A DNA stretch of 64,000 bases from Streptomyces anulatus (GCF_000721175.1 NZ_JOEZ01000009.1:62001-126000); one strand, 5' to 3'; positions 36,409-45,762 are shown, counted from the first letter of the stretch. The notes: generated by a model from the letters alone, not told the origin. Made by a program: numbers and translations.

Positions 36409-38097
36409 TCAGAGCCGGGACAGCTCGTCCACCAGATCGTCCAGGCCCAGCGACCCCTGGGAGAGCGCCGCCATGTGCCAGGTCTTCAGATCGAACGCGT
36501 CGCCGTGCGCGGCGCGCGCGTTCTCCCGGCCGAGCAGCCACGCGCGCTCCCCGAGCTTGTAGCCGATGGCCTGACCAGGCATCGACAGATAGCGGGTCAG
36601 CTCGCTCTCCACGAAGTCGGCGGGACGGCCGCTGTGGCTGCCGAAGAACTCCTGGGCCAGACCGGGGGTCCAGCGCTCGCCCGGATGGAACGGGGAGTCC
36701 GCCGGAATCTCCAGCTCCAGGTGCATGCCGATGTCGACGATCACCCGGCAGGCGCGCATCATCTGCGCGTCGAGGTAGCCGAGCCGCCGTTCCGCGTCGG
36801 GCAGGAAGCCCAGCTCGTCCATCAGCCGCTCGGCGTACAGTGCCCAGCCCTCGGCGTTCGCACTGACCATGCCTACCGACGCCTGGTATCGGGAGAGGCT
36901 GTCGGCGACGTGCGTCCACTGCGCGATCTGCAGGTGGTGGCCGGGAACGCCCTCGTGGTACCAGGTCGAGACCAGGTCGTACACCGGGAAGCGGGTCTCG
37001 CCCATGGTCGGCAGCCAGGTGCGCCCCGGGCGGGAGAAGTCCTCGGAGGGACCGGTGTAGTACGGCGCGGCGGCCCCGCCGGGCGGCGCGATGCGGGACT
37101 CCACCTTCCGCACCCGCTCGGCGAGGTCGAAGTGCGTGCCGTCAAGCGCCTCGATCGCCTCGTCCATCAGGCCCTGCAGCCACTCGCGGACCTCGTCGAC
37201 GCCCTCGATGTGCTTCCCGTGCACATCGAGGTGGGCGAGCGCCTCCCAGGGGCCCGCGCCGGGCAGGATCTTCTCGGCCTCGGTCTTCATCTCGGCGAGC
37301 AGCCGGTGGTATTCCGACCAGCCGTACGCGTACGCCTCGTCGAGATCCAGGTCCGTGCCGTTGTACAGCCGCGACCAGCGGGCGTAGCGCTCCCGGCCGA
37401 CCGGGTCGGGGGCCCCCTCGATCCCCGGGGCGTACACGTCGCGCACCCAGTCCCGCAGGGAGAGCACCGACGCCGTCGCCAGCCGGGCGGCCTCGTCCAG
37501 CTCCGCCCGCAGGGACGCGGGACCGGGGGCGACGAACTCCGCGAAGAACGCCGTGCCCTCGCCCTCCCCGCCCCACTCGGTGAGCTGCCCGATGAACGTG
37601 GCGGTCGCGCGGGGGCCGCCGTACAGCTTGCGCTCCAGACCGAGCGCGAGCGAGGCGCGGTATCCCTCGTACGCGGCGGGCACGGCGCGCAGCCGTTCCA
37701 CGACGGCCGCCCAGTCCTCGTCCGTCGCGGTCGGCGTGAGGGTGAAGACCTCGGTGATGCTGTGGGCGGGCGAGTGCAGGTTGGAGACGGTCCGCAGGCC
37801 CTCCTCGGCCTCGTGCACGGCGAGTTCCGCCGTCAGACGCTCCCGCAGGAGCCGGCCGCAGCGCCGCTCGGCGTCGCTGTCCGCACCGGGCCGCTGCTCG
37901 GCTTCGTCCAGGTCCCGCAGCGTCGCGCGGATGAGGTCGGCGGTCGCGGCCTGACCGGCTGGTGAGAAGTCGGGCAGCCGGCGCGAGCTTTCGGGCACGC
38001 CCAGGTAGGTACCCGTGATGGGGTCGAGTTCGATGATGGCGTCGACGTATGCGTCGGCGACCTGACGGGGCAGCGCGCTGCTCGTAGTGTCTGACAT
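36409..38097 (-). CDS. DUF885 family metallopeptidase-like protein, 562 aa
   Basis: Predicted zinc peptidase: YHEGVPGHHLQ at about residues 380-390 carries the HExxx(G)H-type metal site, with MVSANAEGWALYAERLMDE about 30 residues later supplying the third ligand (Glu). No signal peptide, so cytoplasmic. Substrates unknown; related proteins are annotated as DUF885 or M32-like carboxypeptidases. The ATG at 38097 (MSDTTSSALPRQ) follows GAGGAT. Probably the first gene of a unit with the ATP-grasp gene. Confidence 0.88.
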   Translation of the reverse strand: MSDTTSSALPRQVADAYVDAIIELDPITGTYLGVPESSRRLPDFSPAGQAATADLIRATLRDLDEAEQRPGADSDAERRCGRLLRERLTAELAVHEAEEGLRTVSNLHSPAHSITEVFTLTPTATDEDWAAVVERLRAVPAAYEGYRASLALGLERKLYGGPRATATFIGQLTEWGGEGEGTAFFAEFVAPGPASLRAELDEAARLATASVLSLRDWVRDVYAPGIEGAPDPVGRERYARWSRLYNGTDLDLDEAYAYGWSEYHRLLAEMKTEAEKILPGAGPWEALAHLDVHGKHIEGVDEVREWLQGLMDEAIEALDGTHFDLAERVRKVESRIAPPGGAAAPYYTGPSEDFSRPGRTWLPTMGETRFPVYDLVSTWYHEGVPGHHLQIAQWTHVADSLSRYQASVGMVSANAEGWALYAERLMDELGFLPDAERRLGYLDAQMMRACRVIVDIGMHLELEIPADSPFHPGERWTPGLAQEFFGSHSGRPADFVESELTRYLSMPGQAIGYKLGERAWLLGRENARAAHGDAFDLKTWHMAALSQGSLGLDDLVDELSRL

Positions 38098-38180
38098 GCG
38101 GACATCCTCGTACGGCGGCGGCCCCCTCGTCATCACCATGGGCCGCCGGACGTCCGAAAGACGATCACTTCCCGCGCCTC

Positions 38181-38215
38181 CCGGCCCGTCTTCGGCCCCT
38201 CTCCGGCCCGTCTTC
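38181..38215. repeat. short direct repeat CCGGCCCGTCTTC
   Basis: The 13-mer occurs at 38181-38193 and 38203-38215 in the gap between the DUF885 and Lrp genes. Likely chance or replication slippage; no hairpin. Confidence 0.6.
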
Positions 38216-38232
38216 AGTCGGTCTTCGGACCG

Positions 38233-38712
38233 TCAGCTTCCGGCGGGAGGCAGCAGCGGCCCGCAGTCCCACTGCTGGAAGATCAGCCGGGTGTCGACCC
38301 GGGCCACCTCCCGGCGCGAGGTGAACTCGTCCAGGACCAGCCGCTGCAGATCCGCGGCGTCGGCCACCGCGACCTGCACGAGGTAGTCGTCGGGACCGGT
38401 GAGGTGGAACAGCGCCCGCGACTCGGGCAGGGATCTGACGCGGTCGACGAACGGCCCGATGAGCTCCCGGCGGTGCGGCCGGACCTGCACCAGGAGCAGC
38501 GCCTGGAGTCCCCGGCCGAGCTTCGCCGGATCGAGGCGCAGCTGGTCCCCGAGGATCACCCCGGAACGGCGCAGCCGGGCCACCCGGTCAAGACACGTCG
38601 AAGCGGCCACACCGACCTCGGCCGCGAGATCGCGGTACGTGGTCCGCGCATCGTTCTGCAGCAGGCGCAGAATCTGCATATCCACCGGATCGAGAGCGAC
38701 AGAATCAGCCAT
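38233..38712 (-). CDS. Lrp/AsnC family regulator, 159 aa
   Basis: Winged helix (about 8-60, DMQILRLLQNDARTTYRDLA, VAASTCLDRVARLRRSG) and a RAM/ligand domain (LTGPDDYLVQVAVADAADLQ). Divergent from a PLP sulfur-amino-acid enzyme 59 bases away, the classic arrangement for an Lrp that controls an amino-acid catabolic gene. ATG at 38712 follows TACGTT by 6 bases, so the mRNA is probably leaderless and the operator must overlap both promoters. Confidence 0.93.
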   Translation of the reverse strand: MADSVALDPVDMQILRLLQNDARTTYRDLAAEVGVAASTCLDRVARLRRSGVILGDQLRLDPAKLGRGLQALLLVQVRPHRRELIGPFVDRVRSLPESRALFHLTGPDDYLVQVAVADAADLQRLVLDEFTSRREVARVDTRLIFQQWDCGPLLPPAGS

Positions 38713-38771
38713 ATGGCGAACGTAGCACGGGCTTGTGCCACTACGAGCCGGTAACTGTTCAGAGTGACGGC

Positions 38772-39986
38772 ATGGACAACGAAGTCTCGATGACGCCCCC
38801 TGCTCCCACCCCGTCCAGGGCCCTCGCCACCGAAGCCGTGCACGCCGGACGCGACGACCTCGCCTCCCTCGGCGTGCACGCCCCGCCGATCGACCTGTCC
38901 ACCACCTACCCCTCATACGACTCGCGCGGCGAGGCGATGCGGATCGACGCCTTCGCCACCACCGGGGCCCGCCCCGACGGGCCGCCCGTCTACGCGCGGC
39001 TGGACAACCCGACCACGGGCCGCTTCGAGACGGCGCTCGCCCGGCTGGAGGGCGCCGAGAGCGCGGTCGCCTTCGCCAGCGGGATGGCGGCGCTCACGGC
39101 GGTGCTGCTCGCCCGCGCGAGCCAGGGGCTGCGCCATGTCGTCGCGGTCCGCCCGCTCTACGGGTGCAGTGACCATCTGCTCGGCGCAGGACTGCTGGGC
39201 ACCGAGGTGACCTGGACCGACCCGGCGGGCATCGCCGACGCGATCCGCCCGGACACCGGGCTCGTGATGGTCGAGACGCCGGCCAATCCGACGCTGGCCG
39301 AGATCGACATCCGGGCCGTCGCCCACGCCTGCGGATCCGTGCCGCTGCTGGTCGACAACACCTTCGCCACCCCCGTCCTGCAGCGCCCCGTCGAACACGG
39401 CGCACGGATCGTCCTGCACAGCGCCACCAAGTACCTCGGCGGCCACGGGGACGTCATGGGAGGCGTCGTCGCCTGCGACGAGGAGTTCGCCGCCACACTG
39501 CGCCAGGTGCGGTTCGCCACCGGCGGAGTGCTGCACCCGCTCGCCGGCTACCTGCTGCTGCGCGGCCTGTCCACCCTTCCGGTACGCGTACGAGCGGCCT
39601 CGACGAGCGCCGCCGAACTCGTCCGCAGGCTCACCGCCGACCCCCGGATCGCCCGGGTGCACTACCCGCGGATCGGCGGCGCGATGGTCTCCTTCGAGGT
39701 GTACGGGGACCCGCACCGGGTGATCGCCGGGGTGCGGCTCATCACGCCCGCAGTCAGCCTCGGCAGCGTGGACTCGCTGATCCAGCACCCGGCCTCCATC
39801 AGCCACCGCATCGTGGAGGAGGGAGACCGGCGGGCGTCCGGTGTCGGCGACCGGCTGCTGCGGATGTCGGTCGGTCTGGAGGACGTCGAGGACCTGTGGG
39901 CGGATCTGTGCCAGGCGCTCAGCGACGGGCCTGTTCCGTCGGCGCGGAAGGCCGAGCGGTCCCTTCAGCCGTCGGCGCAGCTGTGA
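38772..39986 (+). CDS. trans-sulfuration PLP enzyme (Cys/Met metabolism lyase), 404 aa
   Basis: Cys/Met-metabolism PLP family: YARLDNPTTGRFETALARLE, SGMAALTAVLLA, VETPANPTLAEIDI, the PLP lysine in LHSATKYLGGHGDVMGG and the final SVGLEDVEDLWADL. Could be a methionine gamma-lyase or cystathionine gamma-lyase/synthase; the sequence alone does not say. The adjacent Lrp regulator favours a catabolic lyase. ATG 38772 chosen; a second ATG 18 bases on is possible. Its last 68 bases overlap the 3' end of the convergent GNAT gene. Confidence 0.87.
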   Translation: MDNEVSMTPPAPTPSRALATEAVHAGRDDLASLGVHAPPIDLSTTYPSYDSRGEAMRIDAFATTGARPDGPPVYARLDNPTTGRFETALARLEGAESAVAFASGMAALTAVLLARASQGLRHVVAVRPLYGCSDHLLGAGLLGTEVTWTDPAGIADAIRPDTGLVMVETPANPTLAEIDIRAVAHACGSVPLLVDNTFATPVLQRPVEHGARIVLHSATKYLGGHGDVMGGVVACDEEFAATLRQVRFATGGVLHPLAGYLLLRGLSTLPVRVRAASTSAAELVRRLTADPRIARVHYPRIGGAMVSFEVYGDPHRVIAGVRLITPAVSLGSVDSLIQHPASISHRIVEEGDRRASGVGDRLLRMSVGLEDVEDLWADLCQALSDGPVPSARKAERSLQPSAQL

Positions 39987-41319
39987 CCCGGGCGGTGATG
40001 ACGAGCGTGCCCTCCTCGATCTGGTAGTCGAGGGGCAACTCCAGCGCGCGCATCGCCGCCACCATGCCGGTGTTGTGGGACTGCGTCACCGCGTACACGC
40101 TGTCGCAGCCCGCTTCGACGGCGAGGGCCACCAGGCGGCCGAGCAGTTCGGAGCCGATGCCCCGGCGCTGCCAGTCGTCCTCGACGAGGAGGGCGACCTC
40201 GGTCTCGTCGCCGTCCCAGAGGAGGTGGCCCAGTGCCACCAGCCTGCCGGAGGCCGTCTGCACCGCGAGGGTGCGGCCGAACCGGGGGCTCAGCAGATGG
40301 TCGAGGTAGCGGTCCGCGTCCTGGACGGGACCGTGGTAGCGCAGGCCCAGGGTGCGCTGCGAGCAGCGGTCGTGCATGGCGCGGGCGGCGGCGAGGTCGC
40401 CGCGGTCCGCGCGGCGCACGGTGATCTCGTTGCCCTCGGGCAGGGTGAGGACGTCCTCGCTGCGCGGCACCCGCGGGCCGAGCCGGGCGTCGAGCTCGAC
40501 CAGGGCACGGGCCCGCGCGAACTCGGTCGGCGTGAACGGCAGATAGGGCCGCTCGACGGAGATCACCCCGCCGGACGGATCCCGAAGCCGCATCACCGTC
40601 TCTTCCAGCACGCCCTCGACCGGGGCGCTCTCCCCGGTCGCCCGGCCGGTTACGGAGACGGCGGGCAGCGAGTGGATGGTGCACCGGCCGAGCAACTGTC
40701 GCAGGGCGAGCGGCAGCTCGGCCGCGTCGAGCGCCGTCCGGGTGGCCAGCGACAGCACCCGCGTCGGGGTGTCGACCAGATCGTGGGCGTCCGCCCGCTC
40801 GATCCAGGTGGACGCGCCGCCGGCGGTCGCGACCTCCCGGGACAGCTCCTGCGCCTGGAGCGAGGCCGGGGCCCGCAGCAGGAACTCGTCGACGGTCCCC
40901 TGCGCGAGCGGGTGGGTCTGCAGGGTGAGGATGTCCACCCGCAGCCCGGAGAGGGCCAGGCACAGCGCGGCGAGGCTGCCGGGCGCGTCGCGCACCGTCG
41001 TCCGCATCCGCCACAGCACGGTCTCCCCGGCCCCGGCGATCCCGCCCGCACCGCTGTTCCCGCCCGCGCCCGCTTCGCCCGCCTCACCGGGCGGGGGAGC
41101 GTGACTGTGCCGTCGTGCCCACCAGGTGTGGAACGCCGCGGTGGCCACCAGCGCCACCGCCGACGCCACGAGCAGATAGGGCCCGTCCGGCTGGTGTCCG
41201 ATCAGGTTGGCGACGGCGTCGGCCACCGCCACGGCGGTGAACAGGGCGGCCAGTTCGATCAGGTCCCGCCGCCAGTGGTGCGGACGGCGGGCGCTCTTCG
41301 CGGAGGTCACATCAGTCAT
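39919..41319 (-). CDS. membrane-linked GNAT acetyltransferase with ACT-like middle, 466 aa
   Basis: Two hydrophobic segments at about 20-40 and 48-66, a Gly/Ala linker, ACT-like segments (about 105-250; VRDAPGSLAALCLALSGLRV) and a C-terminal GNAT domain (about 300-450; VEDDWQRRGIGSELLGRLVA). Substrate unknown. The ACT-like part hints at amino-acid control. ATG at 41319. It overlaps the PLP lyase by 68 bases tail to tail, so antisense effects are possible. Confidence 0.8.
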   Translation of the reverse strand: MTDVTSAKSARRPHHWRRDLIELAALFTAVAVADAVANLIGHQPDGPYLLVASAVALVATAAFHTWWARRHSHAPPPGEAGEAGAGGNSGAGGIAGAGETVLWRMRTTVRDAPGSLAALCLALSGLRVDILTLQTHPLAQGTVDEFLLRAPASLQAQELSREVATAGGASTWIERADAHDLVDTPTRVLSLATRTALDAAELPLALRQLLGRCTIHSLPAVSVTGRATGESAPVEGVLEETVMRLRDPSGGVISVERPYLPFTPTEFARARALVELDARLGPRVPRSEDVLTLPEGNEITVRRADRGDLAAARAMHDRCSQRTLGLRYHGPVQDADRYLDHLLSPRFGRTLAVQTASGRLVALGHLLWDGDETEVALLVEDDWQRRGIGSELLGRLVALAVEAGCDSVYAVTQSHNTGMVAAMRALELPLDYQIEEGTLVITARVTAAPTAEGTARPSAPTEQARR

Positions 41320-41412
41320 ATCCTCACTGTGAACGAACGGTGTTGCCTGATCACGAACGCCTTGTGACTGATGGGTTACGTGTTGATCTGATCGCCTATC
41401 GTCGTCTTTCGG

Positions 41413-41860
41413 TCAGATTCCGGGATCGGCCACTCCTTGATCCTTCCGGTCCGGGCCGGGGGCCTCCGGGCCGACCGCTTCCGGCGTGGACTCCTCCGCC
41501 CCGGCGGGAAACGCGGCGAGCAGCAGGGCGGCCTGGCGGGCCGTCTGGGAAGCGCTCTTGCGCCCCGCCGTCGCCGCCGGCCCCGCTATCGGCGGGACCT
41601 CGCGCGTACCGCAGCGCTCGGCGCACCCGGCCGCCACGGACAGCAGGTCACCGAGCCCCCGGGGCGTCTTCTCGTACGCCAGGAGGCCAGGCAGCATCGA
41701 CACCAGCACGGTCAGCACCGTCCGGTACGCGCCGGTGGTCGCCGTTCCCCGTCACCACCGGGTCCAGGGAGGCGGGCAACGTGCGCTGGTAGTAGCGGGC
41801 CGCGGCCACCTCCGCGACCGCCAGCAGCCCGCGCGCCGCTACGTGGATCGGAGAGGAAGC
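41413..41860 (-). pseudogene. frameshifted remnant of an unrecognised gene
   Basis: Minus strand: HVAARGLLAVAEVAAARYYQ and RTLPASLDPVVTGNGDHR in one frame, then from about 41735 VLTVLVSMLPGLLAYEKTPR and GLGDLLSVAAGCAERCG in another. The two halves read like one protein with a hydrophobic middle. I cannot name it. The rest of the 749-base gap 41320-42068 (to the left of 41413 and right of 41860) shows no gene. Confidence 0.35.
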
Positions 41861-42068
41861 CCGCGAAGAACCGCGGATGCGCCCCCGCCCGCGCGGGGTG
41901 AGCCCTCCTGCGGTCTCCCGACCGAGGGAGGGCCCCGCCTGCGAGGACTCCAGCGATGACGGGCGCGCGTAGGCCGAGGCCTGAACGGATCGGGTCATGA
42001 GAAAAGGCGTAGGACCCAGCACTGACAACGACCCTCGCGGCAGCCGCCGGCCGTGCAGGAGCCGCCGT

Positions 42069-43661
42069 TCACTGCCCGGTGCGACCGGGCCTCAGCACCT
42101 TGGTGAACAGCACCGATCCTCCCTCGGCCCGCAGACGTACCGTCAGCTCCGCACTGTCGCCGTCGATCTCCACCTCGCCGAAGTACTGCGGCGATTCCAT
42201 CGGCGAGACATTGGCCCGGCCGGGAGCGCGCACGAAGACCCGGTCGGGGCCGAAAGTGCCGTCCAGCGCGTTGGCCGGGAAACCGCCCGCCGCCAGCGGG
42301 CCCGAGACGAACTCCCAGAACGGTGCGAAGTCCTTGAACGCAGCCCGCTCCGGCACGTAGTGCTGGGCCGAGGTGTAGTGCACATCGGCCGTCAGCCACA
42401 CGGTGCCGGTGACCCCGCGGTGCTTGATGAACCGGAGCAGTTCGGCGATCTGGAGCTCCCGCCCGAGCGGCGCCCCGGGATCGCCCTGCGCCACCGCTTC
42501 GAAGTCCGTCGCACCGTCCGGGACCACGAGGCCGAGCGGCATGTCGGCGGCGATCACCTTCCACTCCGCCCGGGAGGCGGCGAGCGAGCGTTTCAGCCAC
42601 CGCAACTGCTCGGCGCCCAGGATGCCGGTCGTGTCGTCGGCCTGCCTGCCCGGGGAGTTGGCGTTGCGGTACGAACGCATGTCGAGCACGAACACGTCCA
42701 GCAGCGGCCCGTGGTGCACGACCCGGTACATACGCGAACGGTGCCCGGGACCGTACGACGGCGCGAGCGGCACGTATTCGTGGAAGGCGCGCACGGAGCG
42801 GGCCGCGAGGATGTCCACGTTCTTCTCGGTGTAGCGCGCGTCGTCGAGGATCTGGCCGGGATACCAGTTGTTGCGCACCTCGTGGTCGTCCCACTGCACG
42901 ACGGAGGGCACCTGCGCGTTGAAGCTGCGGACGTTCCGGTCGAGCAGGTTGTAGCGGAAGTTGCCCCGGTACTCGTCCAGCGTCTCGGCGACCTTCGCCT
43001 TCTCCTCGGTCATGACGTTGCGCCAGGTCCGGCCGTCCGGAAGCGTCACGCTCGGCTCCAGCGGGCCGTCCGCGTAGATGCTGTCGCCGCTGCACAGGAA
43101 GAAGTCCGGGTCCAGGCGGCGCATCTCCTCGTACACGCGGTAGCCGCCGATGTCCGGATTGATGCCCCAGCCCTGCCCCGCGATGTCGCCCGACCACAGG
43201 AACCGCACCCCGGAACGGCGCCGGGCCGGAGCGGTACGGAACGTCCCGTACACCGGTTTGCCGGTACGGCGCGGATCGGCCGGATCGGCGAGCGTCACCC
43301 GATAGTGCACCTGCTCGCCCGCGGGCAGGCCGTACAGCGGTGTGGTGCCGGTGAGGTCCGTCGAGGGGCCGATCAACGGCCCGTGCCACCTGCGGACCCG
43401 CCGGAACGACTCACCGGCCGAGGTCTCCACCAGCATCCGGGCCGGACGGTCCGAGCGCACCCACAGGAGCGCCGACGAGGCGGTGACGCTGCCCACCTGC
43501 ACGCCCCAGGACGCTTCGGGCCGCCCCGCCAGGTGCAGCGCGGGCGCGGCCGAAGCGGTGGCGGGCGAGAGGGCGACCGCCGCAGGGGCGATCAGTGAGC
43601 CGCGCAGGACGGCACGGCGGCCGGGCGAGGCAACGCGCGGACGGTGCGGACGGTAGGGCAT
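42069..43661 (-). CDS. phoD: alkaline phosphatase D (PhoD family), secreted, 530 aa
   Basis: Tat signal peptide with twin Arg in GRRAVLRGSLIAPAAVALS, cleaved near ATASAAP. Catalytic regions of the PhoD fold are seen: FLWSGDIAGQGWGI, LCSGDSIYADGP, QWDDHEVRNNW and TADVHYTSAQHYVP. Secreted phosphodiesterase/monoesterase that frees phosphate, using Fe and Ca in the known Bacillus enzyme. ATG at 43661 follows GGAGG. A PHO-box-like repeat lies about 105 bases upstream, fitting PhoP control. Confidence 0.92.
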   Translation of the reverse strand: MPYRPHRPRVASPGRRAVLRGSLIAPAAVALSPATASAAPALHLAGRPEASWGVQVGSVTASSALLWVRSDRPARMLVETSAGESFRRVRRWHGPLIGPSTDLTGTTPLYGLPAGEQVHYRVTLADPADPRRTGKPVYGTFRTAPARRRSGVRFLWSGDIAGQGWGINPDIGGYRVYEEMRRLDPDFFLCSGDSIYADGPLEPSVTLPDGRTWRNVMTEEKAKVAETLDEYRGNFRYNLLDRNVRSFNAQVPSVVQWDDHEVRNNWYPGQILDDARYTEKNVDILAARSVRAFHEYVPLAPSYGPGHRSRMYRVVHHGPLLDVFVLDMRSYRNANSPGRQADDTTGILGAEQLRWLKRSLAASRAEWKVIAADMPLGLVVPDGATDFEAVAQGDPGAPLGRELQIAELLRFIKHRGVTGTVWLTADVHYTSAQHYVPERAAFKDFAPFWEFVSGPLAAGGFPANALDGTFGPDRVFVRAPGRANVSPMESPQYFGEVEIDGDSAELTVRLRAEGGSVLFTKVLRPGRTGQ

Positions 43662-43763
43662 CGAAGTGCCTCCGGGGAGGTGGGCGGGCGGAGCGCCGTC
43701 CACGAGGAGGCCGTGGACCGGCGCCGGTCTCCGCCCATGCCTACTGCCCTGCGGCGGCCGGAG

Positions 43764-43781
43764 CCCCAACCCCGGGTGAAC
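43764..43781 (-). promoter_or_regulatory. PHO-box-like direct repeat upstream of phoD
   Basis: On the minus strand: GTTCACC (43781-43775), CGGG, GTTGGGG (43770-43764). One perfect and one degenerate unit spaced by 11 bases match the PhoP direct-repeat consensus GTTCACC. It is 103-120 bases before the phoD start, a typical distance. Confidence 0.5.
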
Positions 43782-43789
43782 GGCGCCCG

Positions 43790-43975
43790 TCAGCCGGGAC
43801 CCGCCCGGCCGGAACGCCACGCGTCCGCCAGCGCGGCGACCCCACGGGCGATGTCGCCGGGGGCGAGATGGGCGTAGCCCAGGACGAGGGGCACGGTGCC
43901 CTCCTCGGAGCCGGCCGCTCCGCAGTCGCGCAGCGGCCGCAGCGCGATGCCCGCCCCGTCCGCCCGGTCCAGGTC
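43790..43975 (-). pseudogene. C-terminal fragment of a MocR/GntR-aminotransferase regulator
   Basis: Minus strand: GIALRPLRDCGAAGSEEGTV, PLVLGYAHLAPGDIARGVAA and a stop after GRAGPG. This is the end of the aminotransferase-like domain of MocR (PdxR-type) regulators. More than 400 residues including the DNA-binding domain are missing; homology ends near 43975, where transporter sequence on the other strand begins. Confidence 0.75.
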
Positions 43976-44004
43976 GGGTCCCGACGGGCGGAGAGGCGAC
44001 GGCC

Positions 44005-44270
44005 CTCCTGTGGCAGGCTCCGTCGTCGTCACCGTGATCGGATTCGTCTGCTGGTACAGCGGGATGCGGCGCATCGGAGCCGAACGGGCCACGCTCTTCT
44101 GCGGCCTGATCCCGGTCTCCGCCGCCCTGACCGCACCGCTGGTCGGAGCCGGGACGTACGGTCTCGCACAGGGAGCGGGAAGCCTTCTGGTCGGCGCCGG
44201 TGTGGCGTACGGCTCCGGCGTCATCGTGCGCCGCGGGACCGTCGGCGCCCGCCTCTCCGGCCGGGCGCCG
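44005..44270 (+). pseudogene. C-terminal fragment of an EamA/DMT transporter
   Basis: Plus strand: VVVTVIGFVCWYSGMRRIGA, ERATLFCGLIPVSAALTAPL and GLAQGAGSLLVGAGVAYGSG match the last transmembrane repeat of EamA-family exporters. The first ~200 residues are missing and the frame runs on without a natural stop to 44573, antisense to the hydrolase gene. With the MocR fragment it is the rest of a divergent regulator/transporter pair. Confidence 0.75.
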
Positions 44271-44288
44271 GCGCGTCGACCGGACGGC

Positions 44289-45119
44289 TCAGCGGCTGGT
44301 GTCCAGGATGACGCGGGCCACGAGCGCCGGGTCGTCGTTCATGGGGACGTGCCCGCAGCCGGGCAGACGTACGAGCCGGGCGTCGGGGATCACCCGCTTG
44401 GCGCGGACTCCCTGCCTGCGCACCAGGATCCGGTCGCGGGTGCCCCAGGCGACGGTCACGGGTATGCCCTTCACGTCCTCGCCGAAGAAGGCGCCCCGGC
44501 CGACCTCCAGCGTCTGGTGAAAGCCGGTCGCCCCGCGCAGGGCGAGCGTCTCGGCGACGACGGCCTCCGGTGAACGCCTCCCGGGCCGGGCGTAGATGGT
44601 GCTGGTGAGAGCCGTCCGGCCGACCGCGCTGTGCGACATGCGCTCTATCAGCGGCACCGGCAGAGCGAGCGCGCTCCGGCGCATCGCCCGCAGGGTGCCG
44701 AAGGCGTAGCGCCGTTCCGCCTCGGTCCAGAAGCCCGCCGGGGACAGCGCGGTCACCGACCGCGCCAGCCCGGTGCGGCCCAGCTCCAGTGCCAGCAGGC
44801 CGCCCAGCGAGTTCCCGGCCACGTGGGGGCGGTCCAGTCCGAGTTCGGCACAGAATGCCCCGAGTACCGGCCCGACGGTCGCGAGATCGTACGGAAGGCC
44901 GTCCGGCAGCGCGGGCGAGGTGCCGAAGCCGGGCAGGTCCACGGCGATCACCTCACGCTCGGCGGCCAGGATCCGTGTCACCGGGTCCCAGGCCCTCAGA
45001 TGGTGCCCGATGCCGTGGAGGAGCAGCAACGGTTCGCCCGAGCCGGTCCGTTCGTACGCGACCGAGACCGGGCGGGGGCCGTCGGCCGTTGCGACGGTGA
45101 AGGAGACCGTGGTGGTCAT
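44289..45119 (-). CDS. alpha/beta hydrolase, 276 aa
   Basis: Alpha/beta-hydrolase fold: LLLLHGIGHHLRAWDPV (oxyanion region), nucleophile elbow GNSLGG (Ser), and catalytic His in LPGCGHVPMNDDP. Substrate unknown. I prefer the ATG at 45119 (MTTTVSFTVA), which has GGGAG 8 bases upstream, to the ATG at 45146, which lacks a site. Divergent from the sigJ remnant. Confidence 0.87.
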   Translation of the reverse strand: MTTTVSFTVATADGPRPVSVAYERTGSGEPLLLLHGIGHHLRAWDPVTRILAAEREVIAVDLPGFGTSPALPDGLPYDLATVGPVLGAFCAELGLDRPHVAGNSLGGLLALELGRTGLARSVTALSPAGFWTEAERRYAFGTLRAMRRSALALPVPLIERMSHSAVGRTALTSTIYARPGRRSPEAVVAETLALRGATGFHQTLEVGRGAFFGEDVKGIPVTVAWGTRDRILVRRQGVRAKRVIPDARLVRLPGCGHVPMNDDPALVARVILDTSR

Positions 45120-45240
45120 GCTGCTGCTCCCTGAGTGGGTAGACATCTCGTCAACAACAATTACCGTCGGGTAGCTTGGAGTTCAAGGGGCCGGGCGATT
45201 CCCGCTGGACAGCAGGTCACCCGCGGGCTGGGATGGGCGG

Positions 45241-45668
45241 ATGGCAGCCGACGCCGCGACCGGGCTCTTCGAAGAACACCGGCCCGTTCTCGCCGGTGCC
45301 GCCTATCGCATGCCCGGGCCGCATCGCCGACGCGGAGGACGTGGTCCTCCGGGGGCGGCATCGAGCAACTGCTCGCGCTGCCGGCCCCGGACGTCCGGCT
45401 CGTCAGCGACAGCGGAGGCAAGGCGAAGGCGCCGCGACGGATCATCGGGACCGCCGACAAGGTCGGCCGCTTCCTCTTCGCGGTGGCGCGCGACCTCGGC
45501 CCGGACGGGGAGATCCGCACCGTGGAGCTCAACGGCGGACCGACCGCCGTCTGCTTCGTCGGGGGGAAGCCCGGCACCGTCTTTCGGATAGAAGTCAGCC
45601 AAGGTGTTATTCGATGCGCCTATATCGTTTGTAATCCGGACAAGCTCGCCGGGCTGGCCGTCGCATAA
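45241..45668 (+). pseudogene. internally deleted ECF sigma factor (SigJ-like)
   Basis: Begins like SigJ sigma factors in one frame (ATGLFEEHRPVLAGAAYRM), slips to a second frame (GRIADAEDVV), and from ~45345 to the stop shows the SigJ C-terminal SnoaL-like domain in a third (LVSDSGGKAKAPRRIIGTAD, TVELNGGPTAVCFVGGKPG, YIVCNPDKLAGLAVA). Most of regions 2 and 4 are lost, so no sigma activity remains. The final 325 bases are an uninterrupted frame. Confidence 0.75.
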
Positions 45669-45730
45669 CCAAAAGCACCACCGGCCGCGCCCGTCCCCGT
45701 GGTCCCGCAGGTTCGCCGCGGGCCTGGTCG

Positions 45731-45762
45731 GAGCCCCGCCATCTGCCGTGATGGCGGGGCTC
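45731..45762. terminator. hairpin terminator
   Basis: GAGCCCCGCCATC (45731-45743) pairs perfectly with GATGGCGGGGCTC (45750-45762) around TGCCGT, 62 bases after the sigJ remnant. Confidence 0.8.
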
